From NCBI RefSeq assembly GCF_016863275.1, contig NZ_BOOO01000020.1:124001-188000 (forward strand): a stretch of DNA of 64,000 bases. The letters are read 5' to 3'. Of this stretch, positions 54,213 to 62,566 are shown piece by piece; positions within the stretch are counted from its first letter, which is position 1, and each line of letters begins with the position of its first letter. This DNA comes from Planotetraspora mira. Lineage in GTDB: Bacteria > Actinomycetota > Actinomycetes > Streptosporangiales > Streptosporangiaceae. Under the pieces are notes generated by a model. That model ran no database searches, was not told the origin of the DNA, and was given only the letters and a program-made list of their open reading frames with translations. The position numbers were made by a program, and so were the translations under genes.

Positions 54213-54461
54213 ATGTCCCCTCAGGATCACCGGATCACCCTGCTCGGCAAACCCGGCTGCCACCTGTGCGACGACGCCCGCGCGGTCGTGGAACGAGTGA
54301 CGCGGGATCTCGGTGTGGAGTGGGAGGAGAGGGACATCACCGTCTCCCCCGAGGACCTGGCGGAATACGGGGAGATGATCCCGGTCGTCCTCGTCGACGG
54401 CGTCCAGCATGATTACTGGCGTGTGAACGAGACCCGCCTCCGCGCCGCCTTGCAGGTTTGA
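54213..54461 (+). CDS. Glutaredoxin-family thiol protein
   Basis: 82 residues with a thioredoxin-like fold and the active site LLGKPGCHLCDDARAVVE (CxxC). IPVVLVDGVQHDYWRV holds the cis-Pro. It belongs to the small glutaredoxin-like/DUF836 group next to rex and bldN genes in actinomycetes. Its last codon and stop (GTT TGA) are the first bases of the large inverted repeat that follows. Confidence 0.9.
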   Translation: MSPQDHRITLLGKPGCHLCDDARAVVERVTRDLGVEWEERDITVSPEDLAEYGEMIPVVLVDGVQHDYWRVNETRLRAALQV

Positions 54462-54850
54462 TCTGCGCTCGCTCCGCTCGCGCGGGCTCAGCGTTTGATC
54501 GCCTCGCCTCCGGCAAGGCGGGCTCGGAGCGCCCTTGAGGCGATGCCTTCCCTCGTCGCTCGGGGTCGCTCGTTCCTCGCTTCCCCCTTACTCCTCAGTC
54601 CAGGCACCGCCGCGCCCCTCGCGTTCCACCTTGCTCCCCGACGTCAAGAGAGTCCTATGCCACTCTTGGGCGGCACTCGCACGGTGAGGGGCGCGGCCGT
54701 GTCTGGACTGAGGAACGCCCGCAGCGAGGCACGAGCGAGGACGTGACGAGGGAAGACGTGGCCTCTAAGGCGCACCGAGCCCGCCGAGCCGAAGGCGAGG
54801 CAATTGAACGCGGCGTCCCGAGCCCCGCGAGCGGAGCGAGTGCGTCAAAC
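54456..54850. repeat. Long imperfect inverted repeat (arms about 190 bp)
   Basis: The left arm is 54,456-54,650 and the right arm 54,663-54,850; the loop is about 12 bases. Matching blocks include CTCGCTCCGCTCGCG, GGCGGGCTCGG, CTTCCCTCGTC, CCTCAGTCCAG, CCGCGCCCCTC and AAGAG at the tip. It fills the gap between two convergent genes, and each arm begins with the gene's own GTT-TGA end. No gene is visible in it. Transcripts from both sides would end in a huge hairpin. Confidence 0.85.
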
Positions 54851-56365
54851 ACGGTAGGCGGCGGGGAGGGGCACCACCTTGGCGGCGTTCACCGTGAGCT
54901 CGATGACATTGGTCGCCAGGACGAGCGGCTGCCGCTCGGTGGCGAAACGCTCCATGTGCGGCTGGCGCTGGTGCTCGGAGAAGCCCACCTCGTCGCGGTA
55001 GAGCTCGTAGACGATGCGCTGGAGCGGCGCCGACTTGACGGCGTGGCAGATGAAGATCAGCGTGTCGGGCTCGTTCCGCAGGACGGCCTCGACGGTCTCC
55101 TCCGCCAGCTTGTCGAAGGCCTCACCTGAGCCGTCCATCAGGGTGAACACGGTGAGGATGCCGTAGATGCCGGCCGCGGGCTTGACCGAGCCGTCCTGGC
55201 GCGACGCGGAGACGCCCTGACCGGCCGCCGCACCGAAGGCCGAGCCGAAGGCCGCGGCCGCGGCTGCGGGGAACGCCGGGCTGTCCACCACGGGCAACAT
55301 GATGCCGGTGGCGGGCATGTCATGGGGATCGACCGGCGGGGCGCCGGGAGCAGGGACGCCGAAGTCGGCCTGGCGGGGCTGGCCGTACGGGTCGGGCATG
55401 ATCAGCTGCCCTGTCGCCGGTCCCGCGAAGTCGTCCGGCCGAGCGCGGGGCCCGAAGCCGTCCGCCGATTGCATGCGGTTCGCGAAGTCGAGCTCGGCCT
55501 CCTCCTTCGCCTGGTACTCGGCAACGAGATCGCCCAGACCCGATCGCCGGGGCGCCGGGGGAAGAGGCGGGATGGGCGACGGGGCGGCGACCTGGGGCTC
55601 GTGACGGTCGGCGGCGCGCCGGGAGCGCGACATCCACTCGTCGGGCTCGTCGTCCTCTTCCTCGTCATCGTCCTCGTACGGCGCGAGCGGCCTGGCCACG
55701 GCGTACCAGATGCCTCCGGCAGTGACCGCCATGAGGACCACCACGAGGATCGCCGGGAGGCCCAGCTCCAGTGCCGCCGACAGCAGCATGCCCGCGGGGG
55801 CCAGCACGACCGTGGCCTGCATGTTGTCGATGTCGAAGTCGTCACCGTCACGCCAGCTCAGCAGGGAGACGGCCAGGGAGATCACCAACATGACGATCAC
55901 GAGGCCGTGGACTCCGTGGAGCAGATACTCCGGCCAGATGTCCCAGTGCGCTCCGGCGTCGGGAAGCTCCTTGGAGAAGGCTCCCGAGATCGGGTCGAGC
56001 AGCAGGATGACCGCGCCGATGACCGTCAGCGCCGAGCCGATCAACCACCCGCCGAAGCGGGAGGAGCCCTTGTCCGCCAAAAGCTGAAGAACGCCGACCG
56101 CCAGCCAGAGCGGAGCCAGCAAAGACCCCGTGATCTGCGATATCCGGAAGATCCCGGCCCCGAAACCCGCGAGATGGCCGATCCCGATGGTCCCGAGTGA
56201 CAGGGTCAGCGCGCCCGCGGCGACGCTCCAGGCGATCAGCCAACCCGTCGGCTCCTCTCGGAGGCGCCCGATCAGGACAGCTGTGGTCATCCCGGCGGTG
56301 AGGGCGCCGGCGAGGGCTAAGAAAGCGACAAGGACTCCCATGGTGGAACCCATGCTGCCGGACAT
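54845..56365 (-). CDS. Membrane protein fused to an antibiotic-biosynthesis-monooxygenase (ABM) domain
   Basis: 506 residues. About seven helices fill residues 1-230 (e.g. MGVLVAFLALAGALTAGMTT, HGLVIVMLVISLAVSLL), followed by an acidic stretch, a Pro/Ala-rich linker (240-400), and an ABM ferredoxin-like domain (about 410-490) with GIYGILTVFTLMDGSGEAFDK, DTLIFICHAVKSAP and SEHQRQPHMERF. ABM domains are heme- or quinol-oxidising or structural. The gene is between rex/hem and the bldN locus. The role is unknown; the architecture itself is clear. Confidence 0.75.
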   Translation of the reverse strand: MSGSMGSTMGVLVAFLALAGALTAGMTTAVLIGRLREEPTGWLIAWSVAAGALTLSLGTIGIGHLAGFGAGIFRISQITGSLLAPLWLAVGVLQLLADKGSSRFGGWLIGSALTVIGAVILLLDPISGAFSKELPDAGAHWDIWPEYLLHGVHGLVIVMLVISLAVSLLSWRDGDDFDIDNMQATVVLAPAGMLLSAALELGLPAILVVVLMAVTAGGIWYAVARPLAPYEDDDEEEDDEPDEWMSRSRRAADRHEPQVAAPSPIPPLPPAPRRSGLGDLVAEYQAKEEAELDFANRMQSADGFGPRARPDDFAGPATGQLIMPDPYGQPRQADFGVPAPGAPPVDPHDMPATGIMLPVVDSPAFPAAAAAAFGSAFGAAAGQGVSASRQDGSVKPAAGIYGILTVFTLMDGSGEAFDKLAEETVEAVLRNEPDTLIFICHAVKSAPLQRIVYELYRDEVGFSEHQRQPHMERFATERQPLVLATNVIELTVNAAKVVPLPAAYRV

Positions 56366-56533
56366 TGCCGCCTGACGGGTAGCCGGATCCCCACAAACAC
56401 CCCCGGACCACCCCGATCAGGGAACAAGTTCTGTCACGTATGGTGACTGCGGCGCTCAGACGGATTGTGTTATTTGCCGATGATTTCTAGAGTGTTCGAG
56501 CACGCGGACTCCCCTTCCCCCAAGGGACACCGG

Positions 56534-57175
56534 ATGCCGAACACGTGGCCGTTGGCCGGACTGGCCCCTCCAGTCGCCCGCGGAGCATCGCCTCCTGCGC
56601 GCCCCATCGACCCCGCCGCAGGCGAGGACGAGGAGATGCGAGAGCTGGTCCTGCGCGCCAAAACCGGGGACACTGAGGCGTTCGGCGTGCTCTACGACCG
56701 TTACCTGGAGTTGGTGTACCGCTACATCTACTTCCGGGTCGGCACGCACGCGCAGACGGAGGATCTCACCAGCGAGACGTTCCTGCGCGCCCTGCGGAGC
56801 ATCTCGGACTTCACCTGGCAGGGCAGGGACTTCGGTGCGTGGCTGGTCACCATCGCCCGCAACCTCGTGGCCGACCATTTCAAGTCGGGCCGCAACCGCC
56901 TCGAGGTCACCACCGCCGAGGTCTTCGACCGGCCGCTGGACGGGCCGCACATCCCGGAGAACGCCGTCGTCACGAACATGGTGAACGAGCGGGTGATGCA
57001 AGCGATCAAGCAACTCGGGCCCGAGCAGCAGGCCTGCGTGATCTTTCGCTTCCTCCATGGGATGTCACTGGCCGAGACGGCCGTGGCGATGGGCAAGAAG
57101 AGCGGTGCGATCAAGGCCCTGCAATTTCGGGCGATCAAGGCACTCGCCCGGTCACTACCGAAGGATCTCGGTTAG
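56534..57175 (+). CDS. bldN: BldN-type ECF RNA polymerase sigma factor
   Basis: 213 residues. Sigma-70 region 2 is TEAFGVLYDRYLELVYRYIYFRVG, DLTSETFLRALRSISDFTWQGRDFGAWLVTIARN, and region 4 covers the last 60 residues (ACVIFRFLHGMSLAETAVAMGKKSGAIKALQFRA, given in parts elsewhere). The core is very close to BldN of Streptomyces, which drives aerial-mycelium chaplin/rodlin genes. ATG 56,534 has AAGGGA upstream. The frame is open to GTG 56,465, which could encode a longer pro-sequence as in Streptomyces. Confidence 0.88.
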   Translation: MPNTWPLAGLAPPVARGASPPARPIDPAAGEDEEMRELVLRAKTGDTEAFGVLYDRYLELVYRYIYFRVGTHAQTEDLTSETFLRALRSISDFTWQGRDFGAWLVTIARNLVADHFKSGRNRLEVTTAEVFDRPLDGPHIPENAVVTNMVNERVMQAIKQLGPEQQACVIFRFLHGMSLAETAVAMGKKSGAIKALQFRAIKALARSLPKDLG

Positions 57176-57259
57176 CGCACCTGCCGTAACCTGCGCCCCG
57201 TCCCGTCGTTGGGCATGTGGCAGGGGTGGATCAAACGGGGGATGGCGGGAGCATTACTC

Positions 57260-57943
57260 ATGAGCTGCTGGCGGGCCTCGCGCCGGCTGCGCGGACGGAC
57301 GACACGCGGCGGCCAGGTCGTCGCGCGCCTCTCGGAGCTCAGCGGCTTCCTCAGCGGCCCGAGCCCCGAGTTCCGCGCCGGCCTGCGCGAAGAGCTCCTG
57401 CGGACCCACGCAGCGGAACGGGTGCCCGCATCGGAGCCACCCGCGCAGCGGCCGCAGGTGCGCCGCCGATCGCTGTTCGCGCGGTTCCGCCCGGCCCTCG
57501 TGTTCGGGGTGCTGCTGATCGGCATGTACGGCACGGGCATCCGGACCTACCACTCCGTCCCCGGCGAGCCGCTCTACCCGCTCAAGCGGGCCGCGGAGTC
57601 GACGCTGCTGTCCATGGCGTCCGGCGAGGAGCGGGCTCAGCGGGAGATGGGCGCCGCGCGCCTCAGGGCGGCCGAGACCGCGTCCCTGGCGGCCTACTCG
57701 ACACCGGACCCGAGCCGGGACGAGCTCATCGAACGGACCCTCGAAGACATGGAGTCCAAGACGAGGGCCGCACTGGGCCGGGTCGAACGGCACGGACAGG
57801 ACGCGAGCACCGAGGCACGGCGCTTCGCGAGAGAGCAGCGCGACGCCGTCGAGTCACTGCTTCCGAAGCTCGATGCCGCAAATCGCAAGAAAGCGAATAA
57901 GTATCTGAAATATATTGACATGTTCATGGTTCCCGGCCGTTGA
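57260..57943 (+). CDS. RsbN-like anti-sigma factor (DUF5667)
   Basis: 227 residues with one membrane segment (LVFGVLLIGMYGTGI) and an extracytoplasmic helical DUF5667 part: VPGEPLYPLKRAAESTLL is its signature. The cytoplasmic N-terminus (RLSELSGFL) would hold the sigma factor. Position right after the bldN-type gene matches rsbN of Streptomyces. Start is uncertain: ATG 57,260 has GGGAG eight bases upstream, while TTG 57,209 and ATG 57,242 are alternatives. Confidence 0.78.
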   Translation: MSCWRASRRLRGRTTRGGQVVARLSELSGFLSGPSPEFRAGLREELLRTHAAERVPASEPPAQRPQVRRRSLFARFRPALVFGVLLIGMYGTGIRTYHSVPGEPLYPLKRAAESTLLSMASGEERAQREMGAARLRAAETASLAAYSTPDPSRDELIERTLEDMESKTRAALGRVERHGQDASTEARRFAREQRDAVESLLPKLDAANRKKANKYLKYIDMFMVPGR

Positions 57944-58008
57944 CACGTCATGTGCCGTCCGCGGCTGTTCCCATTCGGGGCAACCCGGGACGGTTAAGCT
58001 GATGTGCC

Positions 58009-58875
58009 ATGAGGCGGCTATTGCGACGGCGGGAAGCGGCAGAGATCGCGGGTGAAGTGGCGGCGGCCGCGGCGGTCTCGGCGCCGGCGGTGATCCCGGA
58101 TCCCACCGCGGCGGCTTTCTTCGACGTCGACAACACGATGATGCGCGGCGCCTCGATCTACCACTTCGCGCGGGGCCTGGCCTCGCGCGGTCTGTTCACC
58201 ACGAGCGACCTCATGAAGTTCGCCGCCGGCCAGGCCTGGTTCCGCGTCAGAGGAAACGAGAACCCCGAGCACATCGCCCGGGCCAAGGAGATGGCCCTGG
58301 CCTTCGTGGCCGGCCTCAAAGTCGACGACGTCGTACGGCTCGGCGAGGAGATCTACGACGAGGTCATGGCCGACCGCGTGTGGGCGGGCACCCGCGCACT
58401 GGCCCAGGCCCATCTGGACGCGGGCCAGCGGGTGTGGCTGGTCACCGCGACGCCGGTCGAGCTGGCCCGGGTGATCGCGCAGCGTCTGGGGTTGACCGGA
58501 GCACTCGGAACGGTCGCGGAGACGACGGAGGGCGCCTACACCGGCAGGCTCGTCGGCGATCTCCTCCATGGGCCCGCCAAGGCCGAGGCCGTCCGGGCGC
58601 TGGCCCGGCGTGAGGGGCTCGACCTGTCACGCTGCTCGGCCTACAGCGACTCGGCCAACGACCTGCCCATGTTGTCGCTCGTCGGCCACGCGTACGCGAT
58701 CAACCCCGACAGCGAGTTGCGCGAGTACGCCAGGGACCAGGATTGGCAGATCCGCGATTTCCGCACCGGGCGGAAGGCCACGATGATCGGCCTGCCGATC
58801 GCGGCGACGGCGGGCGCCATCGCCGGCGGCGTCGCCGCGGGCATCGCACTGCGCCGGCACTACCGCTCGAGCTAG
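58009..58875 (+). CDS. HAD-IB family phosphatase-like protein
   Basis: 288 residues. HAD motif I is [13 protein letters not shown], motif [11 protein letters not shown], motif [13 protein letters not shown], so the active site is complete. A hydrophobic C-terminal segment ([17 protein letters not shown]) suggests membrane attachment. It resembles SerB-like/HAD-IB proteins that precede the PlsC-type acyltransferase genes in actinomycetes, and may work on lipid phosphates. Confidence 0.9.
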   Translation: MRRLLRRREAAEIAGEVAAAAAVSAPAVIPDPTAAAFFDVDNTMMRGASIYHFARGLASRGLFTTSDLMKFAAGQAWFRVRGNENPEHIARAKEMALAFVAGLKVDDVVRLGEEIYDEVMADRVWAGTRALAQAHLDAGQRVWLVTATPVELARVIAQRLGLTGALGTVAETTEGAYTGRLVGDLLHGPAKAEAVRALARREGLDLSRCSAYSDSANDLPMLSLVGHAYAINPDSELREYARDQDWQIRDFRTGRKATMIGLPIAATAGAIAGGVAAGIALRRHYRSS

Positions 58876-58886
58876 CGGGGACCCGG

Positions 58887-59843
58887 TCAGAAGAACGGCG
58901 GGAAGGCGGGCCCGCGCCGCAGGCGCAGCGCGTCGAGTTGCTGCTGGATCGCCTCGCGGACCTGGTCGGTCAGGTTGAAGACCAGCATGGGGTCGTCGGC
59001 GTCCTCAGGGTCGAACTGGTCGGTGCGGATGGGCTCACCGAACTCGATCAGCCACTTGGACGGCAGCGGGATCAGCCCCAGCGGGCCCAGCCAGGGGAAG
59101 AACGGCGTGATCGGCAGGTACGGCAGGCCGAGCAACCTGGCCAGCGTGGAGAAGTCACCGATCTTGGGGTAGATCTCCTCGGCGCCGACGATGGCGCAGG
59201 GAACGATCGGCGTGCCGGCGCGGACGGCCGAGGTCACGAAGCCGCCACGGCCGAACCGCTGAAGCTTGTAGCGCTCCGAGAAGGGTTTGCCCACGCCCTT
59301 GAAGCCCTCGGGGAAGACCCCGACGAGCTCGCCCTTGCGCAGCAGCCTGTCGGCGTCCTCACGGGAGGCCAGGGTGTGCCCCGTCTTGCGGGACAGATGG
59401 CCGAGGACCGGCAGCTGGTAGACCAGGTCGGCGCCGAGCAGCCGGACCGCCCGGTGCGCCTCGTCGTGCAGTGCCACCTGCATCATCAGCGCGTCCACGG
59501 GAAGCGTGCCCGAATGGTTGGCCACCACCAGGGCGCCGGTCTCGGCGGGGACGTTGTCCACGCCGAGCGTCTCCACCCGGAACCAGTGCCGGTAGAGCGG
59601 CCGGATCAGCTCGAGCAGGACCTTGTCGTTGAGCTCGGGATCGAAGCCGAATTCGTCGACCTCGTAGTCTCCGGCGATCCTGCGCCGGAGGAGGGCGAGC
59701 AGTTCGGCGAGCCGTTCGTCCACCGATCCCGCAGGGCCTGTGGCGTCCGACGGGCCGGGCGGAGGCGTCCCACGGGCCGCGGAAATGGGGATGATCCGTG
59801 CGCCCTCCTCGGAGGGCGTCTCGGAAGCAGAGATCTCGCTCAC
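58887..59843 (-). CDS. Lysophospholipid acyltransferase family protein (PlsC-like)
   Basis: 318 residues. The acyltransferase motifs are VVANHSGTLPVDAL (HX4D), GVFPEGFKGVGKPF (EGT-like block) and TPIVPCAIVGAEE. It transfers an acyl chain to a glycerol-phosphate or related acceptor. GTG 59,843 overlaps the stop of the epimerase gene; the pair forms an operon. It is convergent with the HAD gene, 11 bases away. Confidence 0.9.
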   Translation of the reverse strand: MSEISASETPSEEGARIIPISAARGTPPPGPSDATGPAGSVDERLAELLALLRRRIAGDYEVDEFGFDPELNDKVLLELIRPLYRHWFRVETLGVDNVPAETGALVVANHSGTLPVDALMMQVALHDEAHRAVRLLGADLVYQLPVLGHLSRKTGHTLASREDADRLLRKGELVGVFPEGFKGVGKPFSERYKLQRFGRGGFVTSAVRAGTPIVPCAIVGAEEIYPKIGDFSTLARLLGLPYLPITPFFPWLGPLGLIPLPSKWLIEFGEPIRTDQFDPEDADDPMLVFNLTDQVREAIQQQLDALRLRRGPAFPPFF

Positions 59844-60862
59844 CGCCTCGTCGCCAGGCCGGACAGCCAGTCGACCAGGGCGGCCGTCCTGTCCGCGCCC
59901 ATGCCGCGCGACTGTAAGAAGTCGTCGAACGCGGCAGCCGTAGTGAACTTGGGTTTCCAGGCGAGCGTGGCGGCCAGCCGGGTGGTGTCGACGACCCGGC
60001 CGTGGCTCATCAGCGCGAGTTGCTCGGGAGAGAAGTCGACCAGGCCGGTGGTCCGCGCCAGCATCCCGAGGACGCCGAAGGCGGGGGACGGGACCGGCAG
60101 CGCCGTCCGGCCGGCCCGCCGGACGCACTGCGACAGCAGCAGGACCCCGTCACCGGACACGTTGAAGACGCCGGGACGGTCCTCGACCGCCATCCGGCAC
60201 ATCACCTCGACCACGTCGTCCTCGTGCACGAACTGCAGCCGGGGATCGAAGCCGAAGACGGTCGGCAACGCCGGCTGCGAGAAGTACCGGGTGAGGGGCG
60301 AGTCGACGCGCGGTCCCATGAGATTGGCGAACCTCAAGGTCGAGGTCAACACGTCGGACCGCCGTCTGGCGAACCCGCGGACGTAGCCTTCGATCTCTAT
60401 GGCGTCCTTGGCGTAGCCGCTGTGCGGCACGTCGACGGGCTCGGTGTCCTCGGTGAACACGGCCGGGGCATGCGGCGAGGAGCCGTACACCGCCGTGGTC
60501 GAACGGACCACCACCCGGCGCACCATCGCGGATCGCTGACAGGCGGCCAGCAACTGCATGGTGCCGATGACGTTGTGCTCCATCATGGCCGAGCGGCTCT
60601 TGGCGGGCTCGCTGACCAGGCTCATGTGCACGACGGTGTCGACGTCCTCGGCCGAGATGACCTGGGCGATGTCGGGGGTCCGCAGGTCGATCCGGACGAA
60701 TTCGGTACGGCCGAGCAGGGCTCCGCCGTCACGTGTCAGCGAGGACGGCGGCACCGTGTCCACACCGATGACCCGTCCGATCCCCGGATCCGCCGCGAGA
60801 GCACTGGCCACTCGGGCGCCGATATGGCGAGAGACCCCGGTGACGAGCACGGTATGGGTCAA
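59840..60862 (-). CDS. NAD-dependent epimerase/dehydratase-like (extended SDR)
   Basis: 340 residues. The Rossmann motif TGVSRHIGARVASAL deviates from the usual GxxGxxG (Ser-Arg-His in place of the middle Gly). VVVRSTTAVYGSS and HSGYAKDAIEIEGYV give the SDR Ser/Tyr-x3-Lys. This protein, in operon with a PlsC-like gene, is a conserved pair in actinobacteria. The substrate is unknown. Confidence 0.87.
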   Translation of the reverse strand: MTHTVLVTGVSRHIGARVASALAADPGIGRVIGVDTVPPSSLTRDGGALLGRTEFVRIDLRTPDIAQVISAEDVDTVVHMSLVSEPAKSRSAMMEHNVIGTMQLLAACQRSAMVRRVVVRSTTAVYGSSPHAPAVFTEDTEPVDVPHSGYAKDAIEIEGYVRGFARRRSDVLTSTLRFANLMGPRVDSPLTRYFSQPALPTVFGFDPRLQFVHEDDVVEVMCRMAVEDRPGVFNVSGDGVLLLSQCVRRAGRTALPVPSPAFGVLGMLARTTGLVDFSPEQLALMSHGRVVDTTRLAATLAWKPKFTTAAAFDDFLQSRGMGADRTAALVDWLSGLATRR

Positions 60863-60932
60863 CGTCGCCTCGCAATATGGGGCATTTCAACGGTGGCCCG
60901 GTCCCTCGGGACCGGTGCGCGCTCCGTCTCGA

Positions 60933-61031
60933 CTACTTCTTGTTACGCCGCTGAATGCGAGTCTTCTTGAGCAGCTTGCGGTGCTTCTTCTTGGCCATGC
61001 GCTTACGGCGCTTCTTGATCACAGAGCCCAC
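60933..61031 (-). CDS. 32-residue basic ribosomal protein (bS22 / AURKAIP1-COX24-type)
   Basis: The ORF is GTG-started and encodes [20 protein letters not shown] then [12 protein letters not shown]. Half of the residues are Lys or Arg. The same 32-33-residue protein is found throughout actinobacteria and was seen in mycobacterial ribosomes as bS22. It lies alone between the epimerase and the excisionase-fold regulator genes, the usual position. Confidence 0.9.
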   Translation of the reverse strand: MGSVIKKRRKRMAKKKHRKLLKKTRIQRRNKK

Positions 61032-61190
61032 GGGACCCCCAGGTGAAGGTGGTGTCAGAACCGGCGCGCGAACGCACACCGGCTCAACAGCCTACCGGCG
61101 ATCCATGGTAGATCGCCCCTCAAGGGGGTCCCGCGTGGCCTGCGTCGGACCGTGCGCTCCTTGGAGCGACGGTCTCGGCCGCCGGGCGCC

Positions 61191-61394
61191 TCATCCAGCC
61201 TCGATGAACGCGTCCCTCAAGTAGTCGTGGACGGCCTGCTCAGGCACTCGGAAAGATCGGCCGACCCTGATGGCCGGCAACTCGCCCGAGTGCACGAGCC
61301 GATACACCGTCATCTTGGACACCCGCATGACGGTGGCAACTTCTGCGACCGTCAGAAACTTCACCTCGCTGAGAGGTCTTTCGCCTGCACCCAT
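61191..61394 (-). CDS. BldC-like excisionase-fold DNA-binding protein
   Basis: 67 residues. FLTVAEVATVMRVSKMTVYRLVHSGELPAIRVGRSFRVPEQAV (as pieces: FLTVAEVATVMRVSKMTVYR, AIRVGRSFRVPEQAV) is the MerR/excisionase winged helix. It is highly conserved in actinobacteria upstream of the bS22 gene. ATG 61,394 gives the usual MGAGERPL start. The target genes are unknown. Confidence 0.9.
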   Translation of the reverse strand: MGAGERPLSEVKFLTVAEVATVMRVSKMTVYRLVHSGELPAIRVGRSFRVPEQAVHDYLRDAFIEAG

Positions 61395-61703
61395 CGGACG
61401 CCTCTTCCGCACGTGTTTCCGGGTTATCCCCACTGGTGCCTTCGCTCACGCACGTGTACTGCTGTCAGCGTAAGTCCGGACTCCATGTAGGCAAACCCCC
61501 CATTTCATCAGCCACCGGAGTCTTATGCCGTCAAAACCGAGAAATCGCTGGCAGCAGCCGGGTCGTGCCCTTCGCCTCAATCTTGGAACGGACCAACTTC
61601 CCTCACATTAGAGTCGCCCAGGATCACAAAAAAGTTGGCAAACGGTGGACACTCTGGTGGAAAAGCGGGCGCGAAATGCCCGAATGGGATGTCCGGATTG
61701 GGG
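61395..61703. other. Intergenic stretch without recognised feature
   Basis: 309 bp between the excisionase-fold gene start and the phosphatase gene stop. It should hold the promoter of the former. I see no RNA gene or repeat in it. Confidence 0.6.
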
Positions 61704-62504
61704 TCACAACCCCTGAGTGATCCGTTCCAGAAGGTAGGCCGTGAGCGGACTGTAATAGCGCGGCAACACGTTGTCGTCGAGCGGCACGGCCACCGCGATC
61801 TTGTCCTCGGCCTCTCCGACGAAGAGGGCGGGGTCGTTGCAGTCGGCGAATCCGACCGTCTCGACGCCGGCCTCTCCCGCCGCGCCCGCCCAGCCGTGGT
61901 CGGCGATCACGAAGTCGGGGCGCTCCTCCGCCAGCATCGCGCGCATGGGATGCGGATCGTGCGTGTGGACCAGGTTGCCCCGATCGTCGAGCATGGCCAC
62001 GCCGTCGAGATAACGGATCCTCCTGCGCCTGCCGAGCCCGCCGTAGGTGTAGCTCCATCCCTCGGCGGGAAGCAGCAGCGTCGCTCCGTGGGCGACGACG
62101 AACCGGGCCAGGGCCAGATGGACGGTCAGCAGGCCGGTCGGGTGCCCGGTGGCGACGATGACCCGGGCTCCGCCGCGGCGGAGCACCCCCGCGATGCGAT
62201 CGCCCATCTCCTCCACGGCGTCGATCGTCCGCTCCGGATCGATGGTGTCCTGGCCCTCGCGATGACGGGGATCGGCGACCACACCCGTCTTCTTGGCCAT
62301 GAGCTCGAGGATGTCGGCGAACGTCCATTCGGCGGACAGCGTGAGCCCGAACATGTAGTGCGGGTCACGCAGCGCCAGCGAGCGGTAATGATCGAGGTTG
62401 TTCTCGCGGCTGGTCGCGACCTCGCCCGCGATGCGCGTCCGGACCAGATGATCGCTGAGCTCGGCGCGGGTGGGAGGAGGAGGGGAGGCGGGCTGACGGG
62501 TCAC
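61704..62504 (-). CDS. Phosphatase-like protein of unknown substrate
   Basis: 266 residues, belonging to an actinobacterial family annotated as phosphatase. Blocks such as VIVATGHPTGLLTVHLALARF, LLLPAEGWSYTYGGLGRRRRIRY, DFVIADHGWAGAAGEAG and GFADCNDPALFVG are seen, with conserved Asp/His residues, but no textbook phosphatase motif. GTG 62,504 is chosen to remove a Pro/Arg-rich lead. It lies between bS22-region genes and acuC. Confidence 0.7.
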   Translation of the reverse strand: MTRQPASPPPPTRAELSDHLVRTRIAGEVATSRENNLDHYRSLALRDPHYMFGLTLSAEWTFADILELMAKKTGVVADPRHREGQDTIDPERTIDAVEEMGDRIAGVLRRGGARVIVATGHPTGLLTVHLALARFVVAHGATLLLPAEGWSYTYGGLGRRRRIRYLDGVAMLDDRGNLVHTHDPHPMRAMLAEERPDFVIADHGWAGAAGEAGVETVGFADCNDPALFVGEAEDKIAVAVPLDDNVLPRYYSPLTAYLLERITQGL

Positions 62505-62566
62505 AATCGGTACAGCACTCCTGGTGTCGTCATGATTCCGGCGGGGTCTCGGATCCGGCCGTCGAG

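Noticed and set aside
54495-54746. Small open frames inside the long inverted repeat
   Set aside because: They mirror each other because the DNA is an inverted repeat; no ribosome site or domain supports them.
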